In this document: positions 1 through 8,099 of the stretch, piece after piece | Numbering within the stretch: the stretch's first letter is position 1 | Layout of the letters: each line of letters starts with the position of its first letter | Source of the DNA: Rhodococcus sp. OK519 | Lineage (GTDB): Bacteria; Actinomycetota; Actinomycetes; Mycobacteriales; Mycobacteriaceae | DNA: 64,000 nt | Direction of reading: 5' to 3' | NCBI RefSeq assembly: GCF_003051005.1 | Contig: NZ_QAOW01000003.1 | Span: 1-64,000 of the forward strand | The notes under the pieces: generated by a model | Seen by the model: the letters and a program-made list of their open reading frames with translations, nothing else | The model's database searches: none | What the model was told of the DNA's origin: nothing | Made by a program: the position numbers and the translations under genes

Positions 1-528
1 CCGCACCTGTCGCTGCACGTGAACGCGGCAGACCTGGCGCAGACGGATAACGATCATGCGCATACCGGTGATGATCCGGATCTGTTCGGCGACAACGACA
101 TCGCCCACATGCCTTGGACGGGGCCACTCTCGATCGCCACCGCACGACGCCTCGCCTGCGACTGCCACCTCGCACCCGTCGTCATGGACGACGGAGTGCC
201 GCTCAATCTCGGACGTAGCAGCCGAACAGTCTCCAAGAAGCAGCGCCGGGCGCTAGTGGCCCGCGACCACGGCTGCGCCTTCCCAGGCTGCGGCACACCA
301 CCCGCCCACTGCGAAGGCCACCACGTAAAACACTGGGCAGACGGCGGACCCACCGACCTCGACAACCTCGTGCTCATGTGCCGCTACCACCACCGACTGC
401 TCCACCACTCACACTGGCAAGTAGAGATCGGCGACGACCACCACCCATGGTTCACACCGCCAGGCTCACTGGACCCATACAGAAAACCCATCCCCGCCCA
501 CAACCGCGCAGGACCACGCGCGGCCTGA
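1..528 (+). CDS. DUF222/HNH endonuclease-like protein (13E12 type), 3' part
   Basis: Open from the first base; the 5' end lies outside the window, and 175 residues are visible. The C-terminal half shows an HNH nuclease core: two CxxC/CxxxH-like zinc positions (CAFPGC), then HCEGHHVKHWADGG, then NLVLMCRYHHRLLHH. This arrangement is typical of actinobacterial DUF222 or '13E12 repeat' proteins, which occur in many copies per genome in Rhodococcus and Mycobacterium. Nuclease activity is inferred from the family and the biological role is unknown. The frame runs directly from base 1 with no start codon that needs to be invoked. Confidence 0.85.
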   Translation, partial: PHLSLHVNAADLAQTDNDHAHTGDDPDLFGDNDIAHMPWTGPLSIATARRLACDCHLAPVVMDDGVPLNLGRSSRTVSKKQRRALVARDHGCAFPGCGTPPAHCEGHHVKHWADGGPTDLDNLVLMCRYHHRLLHHSHWQVEIGDDHHPWFTPPGSLDPYRKPIPAHNRAGPRAA

Positions 529-537
529 AACGCCGCC

Positions 538-572
538 GCTGTATCCGGCACCCGATGGGTGCCGGCTACAGC
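538..572. terminator. Imperfect 16-bp inverted repeat after the HNH gene
   Basis: Arms 538-553 and 557-572 (GCTGTATCCGGCACCC and its complement with one mismatch) are separated by GAT. It lies 10 bp after the HNH stop and before the convergent TetR gene, so it can serve as a terminator for both. There is no T-run, as is common in high-GC actinobacteria. Confidence 0.5.
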
Positions 573-605
573 GAGGTGCCGGCTACAGCGAGGTGCCGGC
601 TACAG
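558..605. repeat. Tandem 17-bp repeat, about 2.9 copies
   Basis: The unit GGTGCCGGCTACAGCGA occupies 558-574 and 575-591, with a partial third copy from 592 that runs into the TetR stop codon at 600-602. The first copy also forms the right arm of the preceding inverted repeat, so the array may be a duplicated terminator arm. Confidence 0.75.
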
Positions 606-1196
606 AGCAGTGCGACCGAGGGCTTCCAGCCACAGCCGGATAGTCGATCGGAGTCCGGCGGTGCGCAGGTCCGAATCCTCTTCCAGCACGGAGCGTGGCC
701 CGTACGTCAGGTCGAAGAGCAGACCCTCGAGGAGACTGATCAGGTTGTACGCAGCCGCCAGTGGGTCTCTTGCACCCAACTCCCCCATCAGCCCTGTCGC
801 CTTCTCCACGGAGAACAGGCACGTTGCGAGCGCCGCCCGAAGCTCGTCGTCTGCTGCCGCATCGACGGCGAGCGCATACCGCGCCAGAACATCCCGGCGC
901 CGGTCGGTGAGCAGCAGGTCGAGTTGTCCCGCAATCAGATCCGCGGCACCGTCGATAGTGGGAACCGAGCTATCGGTCCGCGCCTCGAGGAAGGCCTCCC
1001 TCGATCTCTGTGCCAACCGCCGGACCGCCGCACCGACAAGCGCGGCCCGCGTACGGAAGTAGTACGACGTCGACCCCTTCGCCAGCCCCAGACGCTTGTC
1101 GATCGACTGGTGAGTGACGGCATGATTGCCCCCTTCGGAGGCGAGGTCGAGCGCGGCCTCACAGATCGAATCGCGGCGCGACGGACGGTGACTCAT
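600..1196 (-). CDS. TetR family transcriptional regulator
   Basis: A 198-residue protein starting MSHRPSRRDSI. The N-terminal helix-turn-helix spans about residues 8-55 (AVTHQSIDKRLGLAKGSTSYYF), the usual TetR DNA-binding element, followed by an all-helical ligand domain. An upstream in-frame extension exists but crosses the palindromic operator, so the ATG at 1196 is preferred. It is transcribed divergently from the ZapE-like ATPase, and the operator between them suggests autoregulation, possibly with control of the ATPase gene. The ligand is unknown. Confidence 0.88.
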   Translation of the reverse strand: MSHRPSRRDSICEAALDLASEGGNHAVTHQSIDKRLGLAKGSTSYYFRTRAALVGAAVRRLAQRSREAFLEARTDSSVPTIDGAADLIAGQLDLLLTDRRRDVLARYALAVDAAADDELRAALATCLFSVEKATGLMGELGARDPLAAAYNLISLLEGLLFDLTYGPRSVLEEDSDLRTAGLRSTIRLWLEALGRTAL

Positions 1197-1212
1197 GTCT
1201 CCATCCTGCCAG

Positions 1213-1230
1213 ACTCTACGATGATAGAGT
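1213..1230. promoter_or_regulatory. Probable TetR operator overlapping a promoter
   Basis: ACTCTA-N6-TAGAGT is a perfect dyad between the divergent TetR and ZapE-like genes. TAGAGT (1225-1230) could also be the -10 box of the ATPase gene, since it ends 7 bp before its ATG; that would give a leaderless transcript. Both roles are inferred from position and symmetry. Confidence 0.6.
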
Positions 1231-1237
1231 TCCGGCC

Positions 1238-2257
1238 ATGAGATGGCCGTGGCGCGTGTCCCATCCGGATCTGTCCGTGCCCGCCGCGGCGTTCGACCGG
1301 GCGGCACAAACTCAGGGGTTCACGATCGATCATGCTCAGCAGCAGGCGATCTCGAGACTGCAAAACACCTCCGGTCGGGGTACGTATCTGTGGGGCCCGG
1401 TCGGCCGCGGCAAGAGTTGGCTGATGGCAACGTATTTCGCGGCCCTACCCACCGAACACAAACGCCGCGTGCACTTCCACGAGTTCTTTCGAGAACTACA
1501 CACGGCGATCCGCCGGCACCACAACGATCTGGATGCGGCGCTCGACTCCATCCTCGACGGTGTCCACGTCCTGTGCTTCGACGAGTTCCACCTCCACGAC
1601 ATCGCCGACGCAAAGTTCGTCGAACGCCTGCTCCCCGACCTGTTCGACAGGCACGTCGCCCTCGTGGTCACGTCCAACTATCCCCCGCACCGACTGCTAC
1701 CGAACCCGCTGTTCCACGAGTCGTTCACGCCGACGATCGAGCTGATCGAACAGTCCCTGGAGATCGTCGAGGTCGACGGCCAGCAGGACTACCGGACCGA
1801 GTCGCGCCATGTTTCGGGGTTCGCGTCGGGCCGGTGGATGACGCCCGGCGATGCCGATCAACTGGCCGGGCTGGGGCTCGAACACCCCGGGCCGGACGAA
1901 CTCCGAACGCTCACGCCGTGTGGGCACCCACTCGTCGCGCTGCGCGCCGAGGCGCACTGCCTGTGGTTCGACTTCCGGGATCTGTGCGAGCACACCACGG
2001 CACCGGCGGACTACCTGGCGCTCGCCTCGCGGTACGACCGGTGGACCCTGAGCGGTATTCCCGATCTGGCGCACGCGGGACGCGAACCGACGCAACGGTT
2101 CGCGAACCTCGTCGACGTCCTTTACGACAAGGATGTCCCGGCGGTGTTCCTGGCCGAGTGCTCCCTGGATTCGCTGACCACCGCCGAAACGCCGCCCGCC
2201 GACATCGACCGCATCCTGAGCAGGCTCAGGCAACTGCAGCCCGTACCGACCGCCTGA
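1238..2257 (+). CDS. zapE: Cell division protein ZapE / AFG1-like ATPase
   Basis: A 339-residue P-loop ATPase. Walker A is GPVGRGKSW (about residues 53-61) and Walker B is VLCFDEFHLHD (about 111-121); a sensor-like TSNY follows near 145. This layout and length match the ZapE/AFG1 (yeast Afg1, E. coli ZapE) family. E. coli ZapE acts on the FtsZ ring under stress. The role in actinobacteria is not established, so the symbol is by family. No convincing ribosome-binding site precedes the ATG, which fits a leaderless start downstream of the -10-like TAGAGT. Confidence 0.85.
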   Translation: MRWPWRVSHPDLSVPAAAFDRAAQTQGFTIDHAQQQAISRLQNTSGRGTYLWGPVGRGKSWLMATYFAALPTEHKRRVHFHEFFRELHTAIRRHHNDLDAALDSILDGVHVLCFDEFHLHDIADAKFVERLLPDLFDRHVALVVTSNYPPHRLLPNPLFHESFTPTIELIEQSLEIVEVDGQQDYRTESRHVSGFASGRWMTPGDADQLAGLGLEHPGPDELRTLTPCGHPLVALRAEAHCLWFDFRDLCEHTTAPADYLALASRYDRWTLSGIPDLAHAGREPTQRFANLVDVLYDKDVPAVFLAECSLDSLTTAETPPADIDRILSRLRQLQPVPTA

Positions 2258-2275
2258 CCTGCCCCGAAGGCAAAA

Positions 2276-2311
2276 GGAGGCGCCGCCGACCACGTGGTCG
2301 GCGGCGCCTCC
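2276..2311 (-). terminator. Perfect 36-bp palindromic terminator
   Basis: The two 18-bp halves (2276-2293, 2294-2311) are exact complements with no spacer. It sits between the convergent ATPase and drug-exporter genes. On the minus strand the stem is followed by TTTTG, so it reads as an intrinsic terminator for the exporter operon, and it could also stop plus-strand transcription. Confidence 0.8.
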
Positions 2312-2325
2312 TGGCGAAGCAGTCG

Positions 2326-3828
2326 TCAGTGACCCGAGCGGACTGACTCACCGTCGGCACCCGCGGGCACCTCACGAACGGCATCCCCCTTGCGCGGATT
2401 GACGAAGAACAGCACGGCCGCGAAGCCGAGCATCAGCGCGGCGGCCGGCAGCATCGCCGACTGCGCCATGGCGGTCGAGAACGGCTCACGCACGACCTCC
2501 GGCAACTGGCCGACATGGAAGCCTTCGCCCCCGACCTCGGCGCCGCCCGAGATGCCGAGGGTCGACAGCTCCGCGGTGATCCGCGACGTCATGAGCGCGC
2601 CCATCGCGGCGCTGCCGAGGACGGCACCCACCTGGCGGGTCGTGTTGTAGACGCCCGATCCGGCGCCGACGTGCGCGGGCGGCAGGTTGCGGGTCGCAGT
2701 CGCCGCGAGCGGCGCCCAGATGAACGCGTTGGACGCACCGATCAGCGCCATCGGCACCAGGATCTGCCAGATCGGGGTGGTCGGGGTCAGACGCGTCGCC
2801 AGCCACGCGGTCGCGAGGGCGAACACGAGAAATCCCGGTCCCGCGATGAGCCGCGGATGCGCCTTGTCGACGAGTCGCCCCACGAACGGAGCGAGGATGC
2901 CGGTGACGATCGCCATCGGCGCCATCAGCAGTGCCGAACGCGTCGGGGACAGCCCGGTCACGCTCTGCGCGTAGAACATGAACGGCAGCATGACGCCGGT
3001 GATCGAGAAACCCATCGCCGCGATACCGAGGTTGGCGACCGAGAAGTTGCGGTCCTTGAACAACACGAGCGGCACCAGCGGTTCGTTGCGGTTGACCTTC
3101 TGCCACCACACGAACGCGATCATGATCACGACGCCGAACCCGATCAGCCCCCACGTGCGGGCGTCCCAGTCGTACGAATTGCCTTCCTGCAGACCGAAGA
3201 CGATGCAGAACAGGCCGATCGCGCTGAGCGCGACCCCGATCATGTCGAACTTGTGGTTGTTGGTCGGCAACGACGGAACCAGACGCCACGCGAGCACGAA
3301 GGCGATGACGCCGACGGGGACGTTGACGAAGAAGATCCACTGCCAGCCGAGGCTGTCGACCAGGACACCGCCGAGGATCGGGCCGACCAGCGTCGCGACA
3401 CCGGCCACCGAGCCCCACAGGCCCATCGCGGTTCCGCGCTTGTCCGGCGGGAAGATTCGCGTGATGACGGCCATGGTCTGCGGCGTCATCATCGCGGCGC
3501 CGAGGCCCTGGAACACGCGGGCGACGATGAGCATCTCGACGCCGCCGGCGAGACCGCACCACAGCGATGCGAGCGTGAACACGACCAGGCCGATGAGGTA
3601 CATGTTCTTGGGGCCGTACCGGTCACCGAGGCGTCCGGTGACGAGCAGCGGCACCGCGTACGCGAGCAGGTACGCGCTCGTCACCCAGATGACCGCATTG
3701 ACGTCGGTGTTCAGCTCCGCGGTGATGACCGGATTCGCGACGGCGACGATGGTGCTGTCGACGAGGATCATGAAGAAACCCAGACAGAGGGCCCACAGGG
3801 CCGGCCAGGGCCTTATTTCGGTTTTCAT
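2326..3828 (-). CDS. MFS transporter, DHA2 (EmrB/QacA) drug exporter family
   Basis: A 500-residue, very hydrophobic protein with about 14 predicted membrane segments, the number expected for DHA2 proton antiporters. The N-terminus carries the DHA motif around LVDSTIVAVANPVI (residues about 23-36), motif A GRLGDRYGPKNM after TM2, and antiporter motif C-like GPILGGVLVD near 150. It probably exports a hydrophobic or cationic toxic compound across the plasma membrane. Its start codon overlaps the stop of the upstream PadR regulator by 4 bp, so the two are translationally coupled and presumably induced together. Confidence 0.92.
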   Translation of the reverse strand: MKTEIRPWPALWALCLGFFMILVDSTIVAVANPVITAELNTDVNAVIWVTSAYLLAYAVPLLVTGRLGDRYGPKNMYLIGLVVFTLASLWCGLAGGVEMLIVARVFQGLGAAMMTPQTMAVITRIFPPDKRGTAMGLWGSVAGVATLVGPILGGVLVDSLGWQWIFFVNVPVGVIAFVLAWRLVPSLPTNNHKFDMIGVALSAIGLFCIVFGLQEGNSYDWDARTWGLIGFGVVIMIAFVWWQKVNRNEPLVPLVLFKDRNFSVANLGIAAMGFSITGVMLPFMFYAQSVTGLSPTRSALLMAPMAIVTGILAPFVGRLVDKAHPRLIAGPGFLVFALATAWLATRLTPTTPIWQILVPMALIGASNAFIWAPLAATATRNLPPAHVGAGSGVYNTTRQVGAVLGSAAMGALMTSRITAELSTLGISGGAEVGGEGFHVGQLPEVVREPFSTAMAQSAMLPAAALMLGFAAVLFFVNPRKGDAVREVPAGADGESVRSGH

Positions 3829-4433
3829 GTGTTGCCCTTCATATCTGCAAGTTTCAGGTTTTCGAGGAGTTGCGCGGTGACCCAGGGGATCTCACCGTCG
3901 CGGACGCGGTCGACGAAGGTTCGCAGCCAGTCGACTTCGGCCTGCGCCATCGCCCGGGTGTACGAGAACGGGATGGTGAACAGCTCCGGAACTGCGTTCG
4001 CCGTCTGGAGCAGGTCGTCCAGTTCGGCGATTTCGGTCGCGAGGGCCTCGATCCGACGTTCCAGCAGTTCGAGGGCGGTACCGGCTTCGAGGTTGTGCAG
4101 TTCGGCGAGACCCAGCGGGAACTGCGGGAATTCGCGGGTCGGCACCTCGACGATCTCCACGACACGGTCCCGCACCGCAGCCCGTCCGGACTGAGTGATC
4201 TCGTACGTGGTCCGCTCGGGCCGGTTGCCCTGCCGATCTGTGCCCACCACCGCGACGAGTCCGTCACGTCCGAGGCGCTCGACCGTGTGATAGAGCGACC
4301 CGGGACGGACCTTGACGATGCGGTCCTTCCTCCGGGTGGACAGCAATTGATACATCTCGTAGGGGTGCATGGGCCGCTCGAACAGCAGCGCGAGCACCGA
4401 CACCCCCAACGGTGTGACAGAACGCGGCAGCAT
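3825..4433 (-). CDS. PadR family transcriptional regulator
   Basis: A 202-residue protein. The N-terminal winged helix (residues about 5-85) has the PadR signature region PMHPYEMYQLL and GSLYHTVERLGRDGLV; the C-terminal part (PadR C-terminal type) is helical and probably mediates dimerisation. PadR repressors commonly control an adjacent exporter, and here the exporter gene overlaps by 4 bp. A perfect 28-bp palindrome lies 18 bp upstream of the start, in the expected place for autorepression. Confidence 0.92.
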   Translation of the reverse strand: MLPRSVTPLGVSVLALLFERPMHPYEMYQLLSTRRKDRIVKVRPGSLYHTVERLGRDGLVAVVGTDRQGNRPERTTYEITQSGRAAVRDRVVEIVEVPTREFPQFPLGLAELHNLEAGTALELLERRIEALATEIAELDDLLQTANAVPELFTIPFSYTRAMAQAEVDWLRTFVDRVRDGEIPWVTAQLLENLKLADMKGNT

Positions 4434-4451
4434 CCCTCACCCCACTTCCAC

Positions 4452-4479
4452 GTCGTATATTCCACGTGGAATATACGAC
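4452..4479. promoter_or_regulatory. Perfect 28-bp palindromic PadR operator
   Basis: The half-site GTCGTATATTCCAC (4452-4465) is followed immediately by its exact complement (4466-4479). It is AT-rich against the local background and lies just upstream of the padR-MFS operon. The core TATATTCC/GGAATATA resembles the ATGT/ACAT-type dyads bound by PadR proteins only in overall architecture. Function is inferred from symmetry and position. Confidence 0.8.
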
Positions 4480-4539
4480 TGTGGGGACTGGCGATCAATG
4501 CCGTTCACCGCCTGTGACGAGCGACACCCCGACTCGGGG

Positions 4540-5376
4540 TCAGCCGAATACCGCGGGATCCGGTCCGAGGCGCCCGTCAGAAGAGTCGAGGGATCCGATC
4601 GCGAACATGTCGTCGACGCCGAGTTCGAAGCCGAATACGTCGAAATTGCTCGCGATCCGCTCGGGCGTCACCGACTTGGGAATCACCACGTTGCCCAACT
4701 GGATGTGCCACCGCAGGATCACCTGAGCCGGCGTGCGCCCATGCGCGTCGGCGATCGCGCGGATCGTCGGATTCGCGATCGTGGTCCCCTGGCCGAGCGG
4801 GCTCCACGCCTCGGTGACGATGCCCATGTCGGCGTGTACCGCCCGCAGGCGCGCCTGCGCGAACTCGGGATGCAGTTCGATCTGGTTGAGCACCGGCGTC
4901 TCCCCGACTGCCTCGACCAGTCGCTCCAGATTCTCGGCCGTGAAGTTCGAGACACCGATCGAGCGGATCCGCCCATCGGCCTTCAACTGCTGGAATGCCT
5001 TGAACGTGTCGATGTACCGGTCCTGCGCGGGAGCCGGCCAGTGGATCAGATAGAGGTCGAGGTAGTCGAGGCCCAGGCGGGCGAGGCTGTCGTCGAAGGC
5101 TCGCAGCGTCGAGTCGTAGCCCTGGTCGGCGTTCCAGAGCTTGGTGGTGACGAACAGGTCTTCCCGGGCGACGCCCGAATCGGCGAGCGCGCGGCCGGTG
5201 CCGGATTCGTTCTCGTAGATGCGGGCAGTGTCGATGCTGCGGTAGCCGACGCGCAGCGCCTCGGCGACCGCGTCGTACGCCTGGTCGTCCGGCACCTGGA
5301 ACACCCCGAAGCCCAGTTGCGGAATCGCGTTGCCGTCGTTCAGCTCGACGGCCGGTACAGAACTGATGGAAGTCAT
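4540..5376 (-). CDS. Aldo/keto reductase
   Basis: A 278-residue NADPH-dependent oxidoreductase of the AKR superfamily, about the length usual for 2,5-diketo-gluconate reductase-like AKR5 enzymes. The catalytic tetrad is visible: Asp and Tyr in SIDTARIYENE, Lys in VTTKLWN, and His in DLYLIHWP. The C-terminal cofactor-binding segment contains VIPKSVTPERIASNF. The ATG at 5376 is preferred, but a GTG 18 bp upstream (5394) is also possible. The substrate cannot be read from sequence. Confidence 0.9.
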   Translation of the reverse strand: MTSISSVPAVELNDGNAIPQLGFGVFQVPDDQAYDAVAEALRVGYRSIDTARIYENESGTGRALADSGVAREDLFVTTKLWNADQGYDSTLRAFDDSLARLGLDYLDLYLIHWPAPAQDRYIDTFKAFQQLKADGRIRSIGVSNFTAENLERLVEAVGETPVLNQIELHPEFAQARLRAVHADMGIVTEAWSPLGQGTTIANPTIRAIADAHGRTPAQVILRWHIQLGNVVIPKSVTPERIASNFDVFGFELGVDDMFAIGSLDSSDGRLGPDPAVFG

Positions 5377-5504
5377 GTTCGGGGCAACCACCACGACGCC
5401 CCGACATGTTCCCCGCCGTCTCAGGAAGTGGACGTCGTTGCGCGGCGAGTCGGGACGGGCCTACGTTCATTCCAGGTGGTCTGATCTCCCGGAAGGGGCG
5501 GACG

Positions 5505-6113
5505 ATGAACCTCGGATACCGATTGGCGTACCGACTCGGCTTCACACCGTGGGAGAACGCCGGGCGCTCCATCTTCGCCGAGCAGTTGCGCCACCTCCTC
5601 GACGAGGTTGCCGCCCCCGGAGACGCCGCAAAGGCCAAAGCGCTCGATCTCGGCTGCGGGACCGGCGACCATTCGATCGAACTCGCGATCCGCGGATGGT
5701 CGGTCACGGCGGTCGACTCCGTCCCGCTCGCCATCGAGCGGGCCCGCGCGAAGCTGCCCGTCGCCGGCGCCGACGTCACGTTCGTGCTGGGCGACGTCAC
5801 GAACCTGCCCGCATACGTCGATCACGCGTATACCCTCGCGCTCGACGTCGGCTGCTTCCACGGTCTCGCCGACGAGCAGCGCATCGCGTACGGCACCGGG
5901 CTGACAGCGGTCACCGAACCGGGTGCCGTGTTCCTGATGTTCTCTTTCTCCCCCGGCCACCGCGGGCCGTTGCCGCGAGGCGCATCGCGGGCCGACGTCG
6001 AACGTGCGCTGGACGGGTGGACGATCGTCGGGGACGACGCCATGGACACCAGCGGCGCACCGGGCATTCTCGCGAAAGCCGAGCCGCGCTTCTTTCGCCT
6101 CGTGCGCGACTGA
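5505..6113 (+). CDS. Class I SAM-dependent methyltransferase
   Basis: A 202-residue Rossmann-fold methyltransferase. Motif I is ALDLGCGTGDHS (about residues 47-58), an acidic residue ends beta-2 in VTAVDSVPLA, and motif II-like GDVTNLP lies near 98. It is closest in look to the small thiopurine/tellurite (TehB)-type or methyltransferase-25 group. The start ATG is supported by an upstream GGAAGGGGCGG. The substrate is unknown. It is followed by a long-stem terminator shared with the convergent steroid dehydrogenase gene. Confidence 0.87.
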   Translation: MNLGYRLAYRLGFTPWENAGRSIFAEQLRHLLDEVAAPGDAAKAKALDLGCGTGDHSIELAIRGWSVTAVDSVPLAIERARAKLPVAGADVTFVLGDVTNLPAYVDHAYTLALDVGCFHGLADEQRIAYGTGLTAVTEPGAVFLMFSFSPGHRGPLPRGASRADVERALDGWTIVGDDAMDTSGAPGILAKAEPRFFRLVRD

Positions 6114-6143
6114 CGGGCTCGACCCAGTCCGGGCAGAACGAAC

Positions 6144-6178
6144 TCGGCCCACCCACATCGCCGATGTGGGTGGGCCGA
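6144..6178. terminator. Bidirectional hairpin terminator
   Basis: 17-bp perfect arms at 6144-6160 and 6162-6178 around a single central base (in practice a small loop within ATCGCCGAT). It lies between the convergent methyltransferase and KstD genes and so can terminate both. Confidence 0.8.
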
Positions 6179-6195
6179 TCCGTATAGACCTGCGG

Positions 6196-7902
6196 TCAGG
6201 CCTGCGGCGTCCGCTCGGCGGCATCGCGTGCGGCGATGTAACCGAACACGAGACCCTGGCCGATCGTCGCGCCGGCGCCCGGGTAGGTGTGCCCGAACGC
6301 GTTGGCGGCGGTGTTACCGATGGCGTACAGGCCGTCGACCACGCTGCCGTCCTCACGCACCACGCGCGCACGCTCGTCGGCCTGGACACCGCCACAGGTG
6401 CCGAGGTCGCTCAGCGTCATCTTCACCGCGTAGAGCGGTCCACCGGTCAGGGGCCGCAGGTTCGGGTTCGGCTGCTGGGTGGGATCGCCGTAGTAGCGGT
6501 CGTAGGCGCTCTGTCCCCGCTGGAACTCGCTGTCGGTTCCTGTTGCGGCGTCCGCGTTGAACTTCCGGAACGTCTCCGCGAACGCATCCTCCGGCAGTCC
6601 GGCCTTGCGGGCCAGCTCGGCCGGATTCGACGCCTGGTGGGCGATGCCGGCCTTGTACCAGGACTCCGGGAGCGGCTGACGTGGGAACAGTCCGGCCGCG
6701 AAGATGTAGCTGTTGCGGTACTTCTGGTCGAACACGATCCACTGCGACTCGATCGGGTCACCGGCGCGCTCACGCTCGAGGACCTTCTGCCCGTAGGACA
6801 TGTAGTCGATGGACTCGTTGATGAACCGGCGACCGGTGTGGTCGACGATGAACGATCCGGGGAGCGAACGCTCGGCCAGCATGACCGTCGGCGGGCGGCC
6901 GGGCAGCGCCGCCACGGCGGGGAACCACCACGACTGATCCATCAGGTCGGTGGTCGCGCCGACCTCCTGGGCCAGCCGGATCGCGTCGCCCGTGTTGCCC
7001 TCGGCGCCGAGGCTCTCGTGGTCACCGAGCGACTCGGACTGATACTTGTGCCGCATCGCCATGTCGTGGTCGAAGCCGCCGGCCGCGAGCACGACACCGC
7101 GGCGCGCGGTCACGGTGACCTCGCGATCGCCCTGGGCGACGACGGCACCGGTGACGCGATCACCCTCGGTGATCAGGCGCACCAGCGTGGTCTCGGTCCA
7201 GACGGGGATCCCGGCGCGCACGACGCCGGCGAACAGACCCGCGGCGAGTGCCTGGCCGCCGGCCATGTACTCGCGGCGCAGCGCGAGACCGCCGACGCCC
7301 TGGGCGAGACGCTTGACAATCCGCGGGATGCCCTTGTGGGGCACGCGCGCCATCAGGTTCATCCACTTGTAGTCGGCGCCCGTGGTGGGCATCGGCATCG
7401 GCGCTTCCATCAGACCCGGGCGCAGACGCGGGCGCTCCGCTCCGAGGACCGAGGCGTCGAACGGGCGGCACTCACAGGTGCGCCCGATCGCCGAACCACC
7501 CGGCAACTCGGGGTGGTAGTCCGAGTAGCCCTCGGCCCAGAAGAACTTCATCGGCGTCGTGCGCTGCAGCAACTCGACCGTGGCGGCCGAGTTCTCGACG
7601 AAGGCGGTGCCGCGCTCGGCGGGTGCGGTGCCACCGACGACGGCACTGACGTAGGTCTGCGCCCGCTCGCGGGAGTCTCCGGCGCCCGCATCACGCAGGA
7701 TCGGGTTGTCGGGCAGCCAGAAGGCGCCACCCGAACGGGCCGTCGACCCGCCCACGTACTTGGTCTTCTCCACGATGAGCGTGGACAGTCCCAACTCCTT
7801 CGCCGCCAGGGCGGCTGCCATGCCGGTACCGGCACCGATCACGAGCAGGTCGACGGTGGTGTCTTTCGCGGTAGGTGTGGTCGCTGCAGAACTGACGGCC
7901 AT
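6196..7902 (-). CDS. 3-ketosteroid delta1-dehydrogenase-like FAD enzyme (KstD family)
   Basis: A 568-residue flavoprotein. The N-terminal FAD Rossmann motif is VIGAGTGMAAALAAKELG with the acidic ribose contact in VEKTKYVGGSTARSGG. The C-terminal block GNTAANAFGHTYPGAGATIG carries the Tyr-Pro-Gly-x-Gly element whose Tyr and second Gly bind the C3 carbonyl in characterised KstD1. KstD enzymes introduce the 1(2) double bond into 3-ketosteroid ring A, the step before ring opening. Steroid specificity here is inferred; fumarate-reductase-like relatives with other substrates exist. The start ATG follows GAAGGAG at 5-nt spacing. It is divergent from an F420-type oxidoreductase. Confidence 0.82.
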   Translation of the reverse strand: MAVSSAATTPTAKDTTVDLLVIGAGTGMAAALAAKELGLSTLIVEKTKYVGGSTARSGGAFWLPDNPILRDAGAGDSRERAQTYVSAVVGGTAPAERGTAFVENSAATVELLQRTTPMKFFWAEGYSDYHPELPGGSAIGRTCECRPFDASVLGAERPRLRPGLMEAPMPMPTTGADYKWMNLMARVPHKGIPRIVKRLAQGVGGLALRREYMAGGQALAAGLFAGVVRAGIPVWTETTLVRLITEGDRVTGAVVAQGDREVTVTARRGVVLAAGGFDHDMAMRHKYQSESLGDHESLGAEGNTGDAIRLAQEVGATTDLMDQSWWFPAVAALPGRPPTVMLAERSLPGSFIVDHTGRRFINESIDYMSYGQKVLERERAGDPIESQWIVFDQKYRNSYIFAAGLFPRQPLPESWYKAGIAHQASNPAELARKAGLPEDAFAETFRKFNADAATGTDSEFQRGQSAYDRYYGDPTQQPNPNLRPLTGGPLYAVKMTLSDLGTCGGVQADERARVVREDGSVVDGLYAIGNTAANAFGHTYPGAGATIGQGLVFGYIAARDAAERTPQA

Positions 7903-7942
7903 GAGTGCTCCTTCGCCTAGTTGTGGGAGCACGCTAAGGACG

Positions 7943-7958
7943 TTCGGTGCGCACCGAA
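7943..7958. promoter_or_regulatory. 16-bp perfect palindrome in the kstD-like/LLM divergent region
   Basis: TTCGGTGC followed by GCACCGAA, 41 bp upstream of the kstD-like start. Position suggests a regulator-binding site for one or both divergent genes. It does not resemble the KstR consensus that I know. Confidence 0.45.
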
Positions 7959-8099
7959 AGCGCCGGTCCCATTCGCTGGGAGGCGACCCCCTCCGAGCGG
8001 CGCGAGGACCTTCCCACGCAGCGGGAGAGCAACTGGCATGTGATCTATCCCACTTTCAGAATGTCTGAGCGACCGCCGTCCGACCGAAGGAGTCCCACC

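Noticed and set aside
1-528. HNH fragment as part of an antiphage or restriction system
   Set aside because: The DUF222/HNH 13E12 family is a common multi-copy family; no partner methylase or defence gene is next to it.
2515-4194. Long plus-strand open frame opposite the MFS and PadR genes
   Set aside because: It is the antisense shadow of two well-supported genes, is rich in Arg/Asp/Glu/His with no domain, and crosses the operator.
6004-7920. 638-codon plus-strand frame opposite the KstD-like gene
   Set aside because: Composition is typical of antisense high-GC shadow reading; the minus-strand protein has clear FAD and KstD motifs.
7903-8099. KstR operator in the kstD-like divergent region
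   Set aside because: The only dyad, TTCGGTGC-GCACCGAA, does not match the AT-rich KstR consensus as I know it.
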